Origin: Codonopsis lanceolata
Lineage: Eukaryota; Streptophyta; Magnoliopsida; Asterales; Campanulaceae
DNA length: 64,000 nt
Assembly: GCA_013146195.2 (NCBI GenBank)
Contig: CM028377.1
Location: 36,461,632-36,525,631, forward strand
Direction: 5' to 3'
A model generated the notes under the pieces. The model ran no database searches and was not told the DNA's origin. It saw only the letters and a program-made list of their open reading frames with translations. The translations under genes were made by a program, and so were the position numbers. Shown in pieces: positions 1 to 12,159 of the stretch. The stretch's first letter is position 1. The number at the start of each line of letters is the position of its first letter.

Positions 1-240
1 CGTAAATCTGCTCTGCTTCTTCCTTGGATGGAAATTCTAAGAGAAATTTTTTTTCCGTTCATATTAGAGGTGGCAAATGGGCGGGCAAGTAAGTGCCCAT
101 TTAATAATATGGGCATATATGGGCGGACACTAAATGGGTATGGACGCCCATTTACTCATTAACATGCACTTATCAAATAAATACAAAAATTACAAAAAAA
201 TAATTTTCTTTTACAAAAAATTATCAAAAGTTACAACTAG

Positions 241-284
241 CACACACACACACACACACACAAATATATATATATATATATATC
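241..284. repeat. (AC)n-(AT)n compound microsatellite
   Basis: About 11 AC units are followed by about 9 AT units, inside the hAT element. Length is likely polymorphic. Confidence 0.9.
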
Positions 285-1790
285 ATTACAACCACAATAA
301 TTAGTAAAAGCCAACATTTTTGGTAACGTTTTAACCTCTGTCACCATTTCCAATGCAACTAAAATTTTAAAAAGAACTCAAAAACTGTACATGATGTGTT
401 AGTGTTGGTAGAACTACTAATAATATCAAAACAATAACATATTTTCACTTTTCTCGTATGTTAATTGAAATAAAATACTCCCTTAGTTCCTTAATTTTTA
501 CCTCAAATCGATTGTTTTTAAATGGAAATCTGATATATGATATCATAAGTAATATGATATCGAAAAAAAATAAAAAAAATGGGTCAATTTTTTTCATTCT
601 TAAAAAATAACGGTTACTCCCACCATTGCTGACTATTTCTTTTGTTCTAAAAACCAAACCCGAAGAACAAGTAGCAACCATGCATCTCTCTCTCTAGTTT
701 CTCTCTCTATCCCCACACTCTTTGTCTTAATGAATGGTTATTGATAGAAATGTAAATATATAAAGAGAAACAACTTTGGATTATTAGGTATACAGAAAAG
801 AAAAAAAATAATCGTGAGAGTGATGTGAAAATATGGGTGCCCATTTGTGCCCATGAAACTTAATGGTCTAAGTGAGCATGCCCATTTGTGCCCAGATTAA
901 AATTTAAGTTTTTCCATGCCCATATTTTAGTGGGCGGTCCCTGACTCGCATATGGGGCGTAATTTGCCACCACTTGCTCACCACTACTCATCACTCACCG
1001 CTAGAGGTGGCAAATGGACAGGTATGGGCGGGCATGGGCGGCGCCCATATGGGTAATGAACTTAAATGGGCCCATAAAACTTAATGATCTAAGTGGGCAT
1101 GCCCATTTGTGCCCAGATTAAAATTTAAGTTTGTCCATGCCCATATTTTAGTGGGCGGCAGACGGATCGCATATATGGGTGTGGCGTAATTTGCCACCAC
1201 TACTCATCGATCCACCATAGAGGTGGCAAATGGACGGGTATGGGCGGCTCCCATATGGACAATGAGCTTAAATGGGCGGGCAAGTAAGTGCCCATTCAAT
1301 ATCATGGGCATATATGGGCGGGCAATATAAATGGGCATCCATCTACTCATTAACACAAAATTAAAAAATAAATACAATAATTAAAAAAAAAAACTTCATT
1401 CTTTAACCAAAAATACGCAAAAAGAAAAAAAAACATTAATTTCACCCAAAAAAAGGAAAAATAAATATGTATGTTTGCTCATCTCTTGTGTCAATTATGT
1501 ATTTTTGTTGTTGTAACCCTCAATTCGATCTTCTATTTTGTGGTTCGATTTTTTATTTCGCTAAAGCCCAATAGACAACCACACAAGTCATAGAATGTTG
1601 CATGTTGCACTGCTCACAAAACCACTATAAATCCATTTATAGTGTAACAGGGACGGATATTTACAGAGTCATAGAAATGGAGCAACCTGGGAGTGATGTT
1701 GGGTTTCATTTAAAGGTACAGAGTCATAGAATGACATTCTATGCTTTGGTTTGCAATTTAGGGGTAGGGGGTGGCGGTTGGAAGGGCGGG

Positions 1791-2384
<594 letters not shown>

Positions 2385-2619
2385 ATGAGTGCCCAAGTGG
2401 GCGCCCATTTAGCCCATCATAATTAATGTGCCCAAGTGGGCATGCCCATTTATCCCACTTAAAATTTTAGGTATGCCCATACCCATTATTTATTGGGCAG
2501 TCTGGGCGGGCAAATGAGCGCGGGAAAAAATTGCCACCTCTAGTTCATATCCACTATGCTAATCGATCTCTGAAAACAAAACTGATGATTTAGAAATATC
2601 ATAAGAAATGAAGCTCGTC

Positions 2620-2927
2620 TAGACAACAGTATGCGTAGGTTGAGGGAAAAGATTTGGATGAAACTTATACATCTGTAGCCCGTATTGAATCCTTTCGTAT
2701 CTTACCTTCGTAGCATGCCATTTAGATATTTCCATATGCCAAATGGCCGTAATAAGTGATTTCTTAAATGAAAATTTAAATGAAGAGGTATTTGTTGAAC
2801 AACCTTAACGATTTGAGGACCCATGTAAGCCTAAACATGACTATAAGTTGAAAAAGGCCCTCTACGCTTCAAAACAAGCTCCTAGATATTGAACAACTTT
2901 AATGATTTGAGGACCCATGTAAGCCTA
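2620..2927 (+). pseudogene. Ty1/copia reverse transcriptase fragment (left part)
   Basis: Frameshifted translation gives copia RT signatures: a VARIESFR-like segment near 2670, then NENLNEEVFVEQP near 2770-2800 and FEDPCKPKHDYKLKKALYAS near 2812-2870. This is the stretch between the first RT motifs and the YVDD motif. Stops and frameshifts show it is dead. A ~94-bp internal tandem duplication starts at about 2799 and again at about 2893. The second copy is split by the solo LTR at 2928 and resumes at 4738. Confidence 0.8.
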
Positions 2928-3278
2928 TGTAGACACCCCAATTTCGTACCCTTGGTATGTGACTGACATAAAATATCAAGAACTGTTAAAACTTAACAAA
3001 TGTCAAGTTACAGGAGTCAAAAATGCAAAAGGAAAAGCAGGATGCGCGAAAGCAATGTGAAGCTGGCTAGGGGAAAGTGCAAAAATCAGAACTTGGAAGG
3101 CAGCATGGTGCCGTACCAAGGACCCTTGGTGCCGCACCAAGGGTCTCCTTGGCCGCACCATGCGCATTACTGTTGCGCTCTCTCAGATGCGAAGTGTACA
3201 ATTCCTGAAGCGCAAGGTACAAGCTGTTGATGCACGGAGAAGAAACCAACAAATTCCCAGCATGTCCCTCTCCTCTAC

Positions 3279-3286
3279 TATAAATA
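3279..3286 (+). promoter_or_regulatory. TATA box of the solo LTR
   Basis: TATAAATA in a GC-richer setting, followed by AGAGACCCCC. It sits about 350 bp into the LTR, a plausible U3/R junction for plus-strand transcription. Confidence 0.5.
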
Positions 3287-4214
3287 GAGACCCCCGGCCT
3301 CTCATTTGAGCTGCTCGATTCGCGATAAAAATCGCGGCTCGTCTGCGATCTTTCGATAGGATTAGTACGAGAGGTGCGAGATAGGTGAGTGGAAGCCCAG
3401 AGTCTCCAAACCCCGTCCAAACTCGCCAAAATCAAAACCCATAGGTTATAAGTGATCCCTAGCCTAGTTGTTAGGTATCCACCTCACTTCCCCAGTCCAA
3501 AATCCCAAAGTAGTCGTTACTTCGCAGAGTAGAAAAGTCAAAACTAAGTCTAGGTTCCGCCCAACCAAAAGGCCAAAACCTACTCAAATAAGTCGTCACT
3601 CGCCTTGAGTTGATAAGCCCAAACCCTCGAGAAATAAAGCGGTCATTCTGCCTAACTCAAAACAACAACCACACAACAAAAAGACTCCTCTCTCGAAGGA
3701 TAGAAGCGAGACACAGCCGCTCTAAAGGTAAAACCTTTAAGAGTGTCGTTATTTCTATTTATTTATATTTTCTGTCTTTTATTTATTTTTTAAAAAAATT
3801 GTTATTTAAATCCGGCGCAATGTAGCCCATATAAGTCGTTGTGCTGCCCGGATTAGAATAGGAAATATTATGTAAAAGAGCCGTTATAATGGCCAAATAT
3901 TCTTAAATATGTTTGTAATTATTGGAAGGAGACGGCTGCGAGTCCGTAAATAATGTGGCCACGAATGTATTTGTTTAAATTTCCACATTATTTTAATACC
4001 TTATTTATTTGCTAAATAAATGTGACAATAAGCATACTTCACCAAAAACCATTTTCGAGACCGAAAGGGCGAGTTGTTGGTGCCTAGCACCTTCCCAACT
4101 CGTAACTTAGCCTCCGAACCCGTTTTCTTTTCTACGGTTTATTTTTCTTTTCTTTGGTTTTGCTTTATTTGCCTTAAAATAAAGATGGCGACTCTAAAAC
4201 TTTCGGATTCGGTG

Positions 4215-4560
4215 GGGCCTCGCAACATTCCTCTTTGCACTTTCCGTTCTCCCAAAAAGGGAGACATGGGAATGGAGGTGATGCATTCCCATATCCGGTA
4301 TCCCCTAAACAAGGGATAACTTGATGCGGGAAACCCAAAGCTCCCATAGTAATCTGAATGGGCCATAAGGCTATTTTTAATAAATCCATAGTGGGGGCGT
4401 CGCAATATCATTTTTTGCACTTTTCCGTTTTCCCCTAAAAAAGGGAAAATGGGAATGAAAGGGTAATGCATTCCCATATCCTGGTATCCCCTAAACAAGG
4501 GATAACTTGATGCGGGAAACCATCAGTTCCCATATTGGATACAAAATCCACTCAAGGCAA
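4215..4560. repeat. ~181-bp tandem duplication in the solo LTR
   Basis: Two copies begin at CGCAACATTCC (about 4219) and CGCAATATCA (about 4400). Each has a CACTTTTCCG motif, a GCATTCCCATATCC block and CCCTAAACAAGGGATAAC. A third CCCCTAAACAAGGGA remnant is at about 4623. Confidence 0.7.
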
Positions 4561-4737
4561 CCGAAGCACATTCCAACGTGCTAACATAGACAGCACTCCT
4601 CTCGCACTTTTGATTTCGTCTTCCCCTAAACAAGGGAGGGTGGAACGAGAGCAGTGGTGTCCCGCATCCGCACGTACGCGCACCCCTATCCAAGGGCACG
4701 CGGGGCGCGGGTCGCACCCCGGGAACCTCACAGCCTA

Positions 4738-5840
4738 AACATGACTATAAGTTGAAAAAGGCCCTCTACGCTTCAAAACAAGCTCCTTGATCTTGGTATG
4801 GTAGGTCGATCGAGTTTTTTCTTTGAAGTTGTTTTAATAGCAGAGAAGTTGATAAAACACTTTTTATTCAAAGAACCAACTAAGATATCATGATTGCCCA
4901 AATATACGTAGATGATATTGGTTTTGGCCCCATATTGATAATATGTTGAAATAATTTGTTAGTAGTATGACATCTACTTTTGAAATGAGTATGAATGGTG
5001 AGTTGAGTTACTTTTTGGGGATTACAAATTAAACAGTCTATAGAAGGCTTTTTTATTTCACAACCTAAGTATGTTATGAATTTAGTTAAACGATTTACTT
5101 TGCATTGCTTCTCATTTGAAAACCCCTGTGGGATCTTGCCAAACGTTAAGTAGAGATGAAAGTGGTGAAAGTGTTGATCAAACCGAGTATAGAAGTATGA
5201 TAGGAAGCCTATTATAATCTCAGTGCTAGTCACCCAAATATTATGTATCGAGTTTGTGTTTGTGTGTGTGCTAGATATCAAGCCAATCCCAAAGTTTCCC
5301 ACTTCAAAGCTAAGCGTATCATTCGTTATGTTAGGGGTACTACTAATTATGGGATGTGGTATACCGTATACTAAAGCTGCAAACACAAATCTAGTGGGCT
5401 TTAGTGATTCAGATTGGGCTAGTGATGTAGAAGATATGAAAAGTACAATGGAAGGATGCTTTTATCTTTGTAATAATCTTGTCGCATCGTATAGTAAGAA
5501 ACAAAATTGTGTCTCTCACTGCTAAGTCAGAATATTTGGCAGTTGTTGTTCCCAATTTCTTTGGATGAACCAAATGATAATAGACTAGTTTACACCATGA
5601 TATTTTAACTATGTATTGTGACAACTCTAGTGCAATTTTTACCAAAAAATCATGTACAACATTCTCGAACTAATTACATTGATATAAGACATCATTTCAT
5701 TTGAGATTTTGTGGAGAAAAATATCATTTGTATAGAGTATATAAGCACTGTAAATCAATCAACATATATATTTACCAAGACATTGGATTTTGAGAGATTT
5801 TCCACACTACGGAAATCTCTTGGTTTGTGCATTGTGAGAA
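4738..5840 (+). pseudogene. Ty1/copia pol 3' part (RT to RNase H)
   Basis: This continues the copia element after the solo LTR. In broken frames one reads IAQIYVDDIGFG near 4893 (the RT YVDD box), GELSYFLGIT near 5000, SDSDWASDVEDMKST near 5408 (RNase H), then HSRTNYIDIRHHF near 5660 and FTKTLDFERF near 5770, the usual copia C-terminus. The order is correct and collinear over about 1.1 kb, but there are many stops and frameshifts. The longest open piece is 5223-5525. It belongs with 2620-2927. Confidence 0.85.
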
Positions 5841-5851
5841 TGTGACACACA

Positions 5852-6658
5852 ATCATAATTATCAAAATCGAGAGGTGCTAAAAAGTTGATAGGTTCAAAT
5901 TTGAGGCGAGACGCTAAAAAGGCACCCAAAAGGCGCTCACGGAAATAATATACTTACATACGTACATATATATATATACATACATACATATGGGAATAAA
6001 CTGGACATTAGAGATTGTTAAATATGGTAGATATTATAGCATAATTATAGGAGAGTAATTGTAGGAGAATAATTATTGGAGATTTGATTTATACTTTCCT
6101 AGAATAGATCCTAGAAAGTTTATAAATCTGTACAGCCTTTTTTCAATGGTGATAACTCATTCTTTTTATGTTCAGTTCCAAATCCACAATACATAAATTA
6201 AAAAAGTAAAATCCGGCGACCAATTAAATAGAATTAGACCAAAAATAGCTTGAAACTGCCCAAATCCAAAAACCAAGCAAGAGACTAACATGTATAGTCG
6301 CCGGCGAATAGGTGTGTGGACGTCCGGTAAAAAATTCGCCTACACGGTTATAGCAGATCTGGCCTTAGATTGGATCAAAAGTGAAGATTGGAGGCTAGAT
6401 CTAGAATTGAAATTTCCAGGCTACCTCGTTCGGTGTATCCGAATTTAAAAAAAGAAAAGAAAAGAAAAAAACATAAGTGAGCGATTTTCACGATCTTTTA
6501 ACGCCTCACGACTTTCCAAAAGGCACCAAAGGCGTCACCTTTTCAGCGTCTCTTGCACATCGCCTTGCCTAGGACACATGAGGTGCTACACCCTCGCCTC
6601 GCCTCGCCTCGCCTCTCGCCTTGGGCACCAAAGGTGCTCGCCTTTGACAACTATGAAC
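5852..6658. mobile_element. possible hAT-like insertion in copia 3' flank
   Basis: The left edge (CATAATTATCAAAATCGAG) and the reverse complement of the right edge (CATAGTTGTCAAAGGCGAG) are imperfect inverted repeats. Both ends are rich in GAGGCG / GCGCC / TTGGCACC blocks. The flanks CACACAAT and AACACAAC partly match as an 8-bp duplication. No ORF. The alternative is ordinary decayed intergenic sequence. Confidence 0.4.
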
Positions 6659-6659
6659 A

Positions 6660-7590
6660 CAACGTGATTGCATTTGCAATCACATTTGCACTGTATAATT
6701 ATATACTATACCATCTTTTATTTTCATTGTTTTCTATTTCTTATAGGCATGTCTATTGACGATAGGTTTGCATTACATGACTAGATCTTGTCAATTTCTT
6801 TTGAATGTCATCCTGTAGTTCTATTTTTCTAGAACAGGTGAGTTGATCTTTCCAATTAAAAAAATGAGTTCCCAAGCTGTGGAGATTTCAAAAATTAAAA
6901 AAATGCTTGAATGGAAACCTTTGAGGGATAAAGTTGCCTTTGCTTAAGCTCATCACATGGATAAAAATCCACCATTGGCTTTGGTTTCTTCCATTTACCA
7001 GGATCTTGTGAAATAGGACTGCCTTGCTAAAGAGTGTAAGCTACCCACCGGTGAAATCCTTCTTGTATGCATAAATAGAAAAAAAAAATCTTGAAAAGCA
7101 GCATACTTGGGAACATAGGATTGCAATTCATTGAATTTGTGTATTGAATGTAGCAACCAATGGGATGACATTTACAGCAACATTGACATCATACGGTCCA
7201 TATCACATGTGTGCTAATATTTTTACTTTTATTGACATTTGGGCATAAAAATAGGACATGCATTCTTGGTAAATTTGTGTGCTTTCTGAAGTTTAGTCAT
7301 CATCTATGCTTTTGTGTGAAATTCCTCTCTCTATTATTAAAAATAATTGATGTTTAATAAAAATGGGCTGATCTAGGGAATTTTTGTATGAAATTTCTAA
7401 AAGAATTCGTATGATTGTCATTATATTTGGTAAGTGAAGCGTGTGAACTAAGTTGGCTATCTTTGTGTGAATCCATTCCTTGCTTGGATTTACTTTGTTT
7501 CCTACTTTATCTTTCCATATTTTTTGGGTTACCTTGTCCTACAAGGATTCTAGGTGTGTTTTTTTAACCATACCCGACCACCTTCTGTAC
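6660..7590. other. no gene recognised
   Basis: AT-rich sequence with scattered stops. A short frame near 6864-7020 (MSSQAVEISKIKKMLEWK...) is interrupted and matches no family I know. Confidence 0.5.
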
Positions 7591-7591
7591 T

Positions 7592-7600
7592 TATATAAAT
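7592..7600 (+). promoter_or_regulatory. TATA box, putative LTR promoter
   Basis: TATATAAAT lies about 80 bp upstream of the reading frame at 7676. This is consistent with the end of a 5' LTR or a short leader. Confidence 0.35.
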
Positions 7601-7675
7601 ATCCCTCCTATCTTTCATATCGTGTATCTTTCATAGCTTCCTAGTTTTCCAAACTCTTTTGTGGTTTTTGTTAAG

Positions 7676-7882
7676 ATGGTGTCTTCTTGTGCTACTAAGG
7701 AACATGGTGAAGCTTCTCATGATTGTCCCTACGAGGAGAACACCTTGCTCTTACCCGTTGATGTTCCTTTACCTACTCGTACTAGTGTTCTTACCCGGGT
7801 TCCTCGTAATCAGATTGATGCTCCCAATATGATCACATTAGACGATCACATTCAACCTCCTCATCCCCGTCTAGGCTCCTAG
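7676..7882 (+). CDS. unrecognised short ORF, possible gag start of an LTR element
   Basis: A 68-codon frame starts at MVSSCATKEHGEASH and ends SPRLGS-like at a stop. An upstream in-frame ATG at 7661 adds five residues. Acidic and proline-rich, no domain recognised. Its position behind a TATA box and upstream of a polypurine tract plus LTR-like start at 9858 suggests the 5' part of an unclassified LTR retrotransposon. Further sparse coding-like sequence (VNDNDVVDGLNFRGVDDLF near 8100) lies before the L1 insertion. A spurious ORF is also possible. Confidence 0.3.
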   Translation: MVSSCATKEHGEASHDCPYEENTLLLPVDVPLPTRTSVLTRVPRNQIDAPNMITLDDHIQPPHPRLGS

Positions 7883-8347
7883 ATTTCTGGGTCTCGAATT
7901 TTTGTGCAAGAATAGCTTGCTTGTGTTGATCATAATACCGAAGACCTTTTGGAGCTATTTGATTATGTCAACTCAACCTTAACCCCATCTCACTTCGGCT
8001 CATGATCGTTTCAAAGCTTTGTTTTCTCGTCAATATCAAGGGGGTGAAAAAAAAGGAGAAGGCTAAACTGTTGCTACTTGGGGGATGATGCGTGTAACTG
8101 TTAATGATAATGATGTTGTGGATGGTTTGAATTTTAGGGGAGTTGATGATCTTTTTGATCCTGTTAATCCTAATGATCTGAGTAGTTTTAAATTTCTAAT
8201 GTCCGTGAGGATTTTACGACGATAGTTTATCTTATGAGTGTTTTATGCGTTCTTTAATTAAATTTACTTAAGGTTTAGGAAGTTTTTATTAAGTTCCGGT
8301 AGTCGAGCGGTTCGAGCATCGTTAATTTGGCAAGTTGGAAGAAATAA

Positions 8348-8608
8348 TTGCTTTCCAAGGGGGGTAGGTTGGTGCTAGTAAAGAACGCTCTTTCAAATTT
8401 ACCGACCTATTTCCTTTCTATGTTAGTGATGCCTTCCTCTATCCGGAATAAACTAGAAAAATTGGAAAGAGATTTTTTATGGGAAGGTCGGTCGGAGGAG
8501 CGAAAATTTCATTTTGTCAAATGGGATAAGGTTTGTGCTAGAATGCAAGAGGGAGGGTTGGGGGTTAGGAAACTTAAAGTCTTTAACGAGGCATTATTGG
8601 GAAAGTGA
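8348..8608 (+). pseudogene. L1 ORF2, RT C-terminal region
   Basis: An 86-residue open frame opens with LSKGGRLVLVKNALSNLPTY, the highly typical sequence just after the RT domain in plant L1 ORF2. It continues with FLWEGRSEERKFHFVKW and GGLGVRKLKVFNEALLGKW. A TGA then ends the frame, and coding similarity continues in other frames to about 9620. Confidence 0.85.
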
Positions 8609-8666
8609 CTATGGAGGTATCTCACAGAAAGGGAGGCATTGGGGAGGAGATTGGTGGTGAGTAAGT

Positions 8667-9620
8667 ATGGCTTGGGGGGTCATGCGTGGTTTCTGGAGGT
8701 TGTTTGGCTTTTTGGGGTGGGGGTGTGGAGGTTGTTTGGCTTTTTGGGGTGGGGGTGTGGAGAGCATAAGAAAAGGGTGGAGTTCCTTTGAGAGGTTTCT
8801 TGCCTTTGAGGTGGGAAGTGGAGAGACAATTAGTTTTTGGGAAGATAGATGGTGTGGCGAGAGAAAGCTGAAGGTGGATTTTCCTGCGTTGTTTGAAGTC
8901 ACTAGGGATAAGGGCCGTTCGGTTAGCTCGGTGTTGTCAAGGGAAGATGGTAGACTTACTTGGAGTCTAGTTTTCAGGAGGAATTTTCTTGATTGGAAGG
9001 TGGATTCGCTGCTGCTATTTCTTGAGCTGTTACAGGCTCAGAAGATTGACAGGGCAGAAGATAGAATGATCTGGAAGGCAACTAAGGGTTAGATTTTCAC
9101 GGTTAAATCTAATTACTTGAGGCTGCTGAATTGTGATAGAAATTTTTTTCCTTGGAAAGCGGTGTGAAAATCTGTAGCACCCAAGAGAGTGGCCTTCTTT
9201 GTATGGTAAGCTATGCACGAAGCTATCCTAACAGTAGATAATCTCTAGAAGCAGAATATTTCTTTAGTGAACATGTGTTTCATATGCAAGGCAAGCGAGG
9301 AGAGCATGAACAATCTGCTTCTACATTGTCCTGTCGCTTCTGATCTGTGGAGTTTGTTGCTGAATCATTTTAAAGTGCCTTGGGTGATGTCGAGATCAAT
9401 TTTTGAGCTGTTGAGGTGCTGGTCTGTTTAGCGTAGAAACATGAGCATCAGGGTTTGGGAGGCTGCCCCTTTGGCAGTTTGTTGGGTGATCTGGAGGGAG
9501 AGAAATCAACGGGTTTTCGACAATGAGGAAAAGTCTATTCTGGTCTTGAAGAATTATTTTCTTCGCACTCTATTCTCTTGGTGTGTGTAGAGGCTGCAAA
9601 CTATCCACTCATTTCGAAAA
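8667..9620 (+). pseudogene. L1 ORF2 C-terminal zinc-binding (zf-RVT-like) region, frameshifted
   Basis: The 8667-9092 frame holds SGETISFWEDRWCGERKL, typical of the ORF2 tail (usually GxxIRFWEDxW). After a stop at about 9090 one reads FTVKSNYLRL, then PKRVAFFVW, CFICKASEESMNNLLLHC and VIWRERNQRVFDNEE, the plant zf-RVT pattern with its Cys/His residues. A local direct repeat of GGTTGTTTGGCTTTTTGGGG near 8698 and 8729 adds a ~31-bp duplication. Confidence 0.8.
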
Positions 9621-9841
9621 TGTCTTGTAGAGTTTGTAAATAAAATATCTAGCGGATATAAGCTCTCGAGCTTTGTATACTTCTAGTGTACTAAGGACGC
9701 GTCACCTTTTTTGTGCTCATATTTATATACTCTTTACTTAACAAAAAATAAAATAAAAAATAATGGTTAATAAAGGAGGAGTTTTTAATGTTTACGTCTA
9801 CACAAGTTTATATTATTTGATTAGTGTTTTTGACTAGAAAG

Positions 9842-10140
9842 GAAAAAAAAAGGAGATTGTTGGGAATTCTGGTCCCAAGTTTATTTAAATGATTTTTTTT
9901 CCTTTCTTGCTATTTTGACTATTAATTATGACTTGTCTAGGCATTAATCTTTTATACGGAAAGTTAATATTTTTGTAGTATTGTGATTGCTTGGAAAGAC
10001 TTGCAAAAATCGTATCCTAATTTGTAGGAGCCGGCCTCTTAGACTTTGGAAAGGATTTGTGTTTCCCTAGATTGTGTTGGTTTCATACATTAACTCCTAA
10101 TAAGTTTTGGAAAGTTCTTTTCTTTGCTGTCTATCAGATG
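9842..10140 (+). mobile_element. polypurine tract plus LTR-like start
   Basis: GGAAAAAAAAAGGAGAT directly precedes TGTTGGGAATTCTGG (TG at 9858). A purine run followed by TGTTGG is the usual plus-strand primer and 3' LTR junction of plant LTR elements. The LTR's right edge is not visible and no matching 5' LTR was found, so the element is only partly supported. Confidence 0.45.
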
Positions 10141-10611
10141 AACCTTCCTCGGGCACCTGTCTCTTAAAGAGTTGGCCAAAAGCTTGTAGATGTGAAGAAC
10201 TCATTCTTTATCACTCACTTTTCTTTACCTCATGTACACTTATTATGTTGTCCAAAAGCTTGCAGAGGAACCAACGAACCTCATAGGCACGTTTCTAAAA
10301 GAGTTTACCAGCATATAAACCATGATGTTACAATTAGCACCCTTATTCTCCAACACTTACCATGTTAAGTTACTAACTCATCTAAAACTTTTAGATAAAG
10401 GGCTCAACAATATATATTAAACTCAAATATTTAAGTTACTAGTTACCATGTCAAGTTTCCAGCTCTGTTACCATGTTAAATTACTAACTCTCTCTCTCTT
10501 TCCCACTCACTCTCACACATGAATAATACTCAATCGGTTAACCAGAAGCTTGCTTACAAACCTACCAGGGGGCGTTTAGCTTAAGGAGTTGGCCTAGTGC
10601 TTCCAAATTTG

Positions 10612-10667
<56 letters not shown>

Positions 10668-10888
10668 ATTTTAAACCATTCTCACTCGTGCATATTTAAT
10701 GAGTTTGACGGAAGCTTACACACGAACATATCTAAGGGGCACGTGTCTCAAAAAGTTGGTCAGAAGCTTGTAGATATGAAGAACTCTTTCTCTCTCTCCA
10801 CCACTCACTAATGTTTACTTAAGAGTTGGCCGAAAGCAACAACTACCTGTGTGGTGCTTGTCTAAAAGAGTGGAAGCTTGGAGATCTG

Positions 10889-10945
<57 letters not shown>

Positions 10946-11050
10946 TTCTCCCTCCCAATATGGAAGTTTCCTCTAGGTTTTTTGGTGGTGGAGACAAAAT
11001 GGATGAAAAAGAGAAAGTTGTGAGTGATGATGATGTCATCGTCGATTTGA
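10140..11050. repeat. degenerate tandem units with AAGCTTG core and (CT)n runs
   Basis: Loose units of roughly 80-130 bp recur: ...GAGTTGGCC(A/G)AAAGCTTGTAGAT(A/C)TGAAGAACTCTCTCTC...CACTCACTTTTACTTTA.... The AAGCTTG core is seen near 10184, 10255, 10547, 10764 and 10872. Pure CT runs occupy 10619-10663 and 10891-10937. The same unit type returns at 12460-13000 and 14880-15760. Not coding. Confidence 0.6.
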
Positions 11051-11064
11051 ATACAACAATGTAG
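10955..11064 (+). pseudogene. exon-like segment of unknown protein, copy 1
   Basis: The frame reads MEVSSRFFGGGDKMDEKEKV and then SDDDVIVDLN before a stop. The paralogous segment at 15056-15180 has the same frame (EVSSRFFGGGDVMDKEEKV, then DDVIVFGYNSVGFVHGR). Divergence leaves many residues unchanged, so this may be a relic exon: a GTAAG splice-donor-like site follows at 11091. I do not recognise the protein. Confidence 0.3.
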
Positions 11065-12000
11065 GATTTGTACATGGGAGGATCATTGAAGGTAAGAAAA
11101 ATTTATGTTTTCTTGTTGTGAGACATTACTTCTTTTTGTAGCCTGAACCTATAATGTTAGTGTAAGGTGGTTTGCTCGACTTTCTTTATTGCCTTTCATT
11201 GAGCATGTATACGTATATTTGGTTGTAGTTCCAGTTTTTAATGTCTGGCTTTGAAAATTTGTCCTAGTTGTTGCCAGTGGGAATGGGTACTTCTTTCACT
11301 AATTTTTGTTTTCTTCTTTAATACTCCGTCCGTTTCCAAATAATTGTTCTCCGTTTCAAAATTGGAACTACAACATTGTTTGATTTGTACATGGGGGAGG
11401 ATCATTGAAGGTAAGAAAAATTTACGCTTTCTTGTTGTGAGAGATTACTTCTTTTTGTAGCATGAACTTAAAATGTTTGTGTAAGGTGGTTTTCTCGACT
11501 CTCTTTATAGCTACCTTTCATTGAGCATGTACAGATATATTTGGTTGAAGTTCCAATTTTTAATATTTCGGGCTTGGAAAATTTGTCCTAGTTGTCACTA
11601 GTGGGCATGAGTACTTCTCTCACTACTTTTTGTTTTCTTCTTTAATACTCCGTTCGTTTCCAAATAATTGTCCTCTGTTTCCAAACTGGAACTACAACAG
11701 TGTAGGATTTGTACATGGGAGGATCTATAAAGGTAAGAAAAATTTACATCTTCTTGTTGTGAGACATTACTTCTTTTTGTAGCCCGAACTTATAATGTTA
11801 GTGTAAGGTGGTTTGCTCGACTCTCTTTATAGTTGCCTTTCATTGAGCATGTGCACATATATTTGGTTGTAGTTCCAATTTTTAATATTTCTGGCTTGGA
11901 AAATTTGTCCTAGTTGTCGCCAGTGGGCATGGGTACTTCTCTCACTACCTTTTGTTTTCTGTTTTAATACTCCGCTCGTTTCCAAATAATTGCCCTTATT
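11053..12000. repeat. three tandem copies of a ~320-bp unit
   Basis: Units start at ACAAC(A/T/G)-TTTGTACATGGGAGG at 11053, 11370 and 11694 (periods 317 and 324 bp). Shared blocks are GGTAAGAAAAATTTA, TTCTTGTTGTGAGA, TTTGGTTG(A/T)AGTTCCA and TACTCCG(T/C)(C/T)CGTTTCCAAA. Each unit starts with the last bases of the exon-like piece and its GTAAG site. Confidence 0.8.
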
Positions 12001-12159
12001 TCCTTTATTGTCCGTTTTAAAATAATTGTTATAGTTCCATGTGATGTTTAAGGTTACAACTGAGATGTTTTCTTACTCTACTGTTTTTTTTAAATCTTTT
12101 CCCACTCATGTAATCATCTCAGTTGATGAACATTTGAATTTCGGAAGCACATAGTTACT

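Larger units (their letters stand above)
2928..4732 (+). mobile_element. solo LTR, Ty3/gypsy-like, 1805 bp
   Basis: The segment starts TGTAGACACCCC and ends CCTCACA, so it has TG...CA termini. It is flanked by the identical 5-bp repeat GCCTA at 2923-2927 and 4733-4737, and copia pol reads on both sides. No pol is present, so it is best read as a solo LTR left by recombination between two LTRs. A start like TGTAGACACC and the internal GGCGACTCTAAAAC stretch (near 4186) recall Tat/Ogre-type gypsy elements; that lineage is inference. Confidence 0.8.
8285..9762 (+). mobile_element. 5'-truncated L1-type LINE with A-rich tail
   Basis: The segment carries only the 3' part of a plant L1 ORF2 and ends in an A-rich tail (AAAAAATAAAATAAAAAATAA, about 9737-9762). 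The upstream edge near 8285 falls inside the RT domain, as expected from incomplete target-primed reverse transcription. Flanks (GGAAGTTTTTATTA near 8279 and GGAGTTTTTAATG near 9776) are similar and may be a diverged target duplication. It appears inserted between the LTR-element remnants at 7592-8280 and 9842-10140. A second copy of the same tail lies inverted at 26347-26568. Confidence 0.75.
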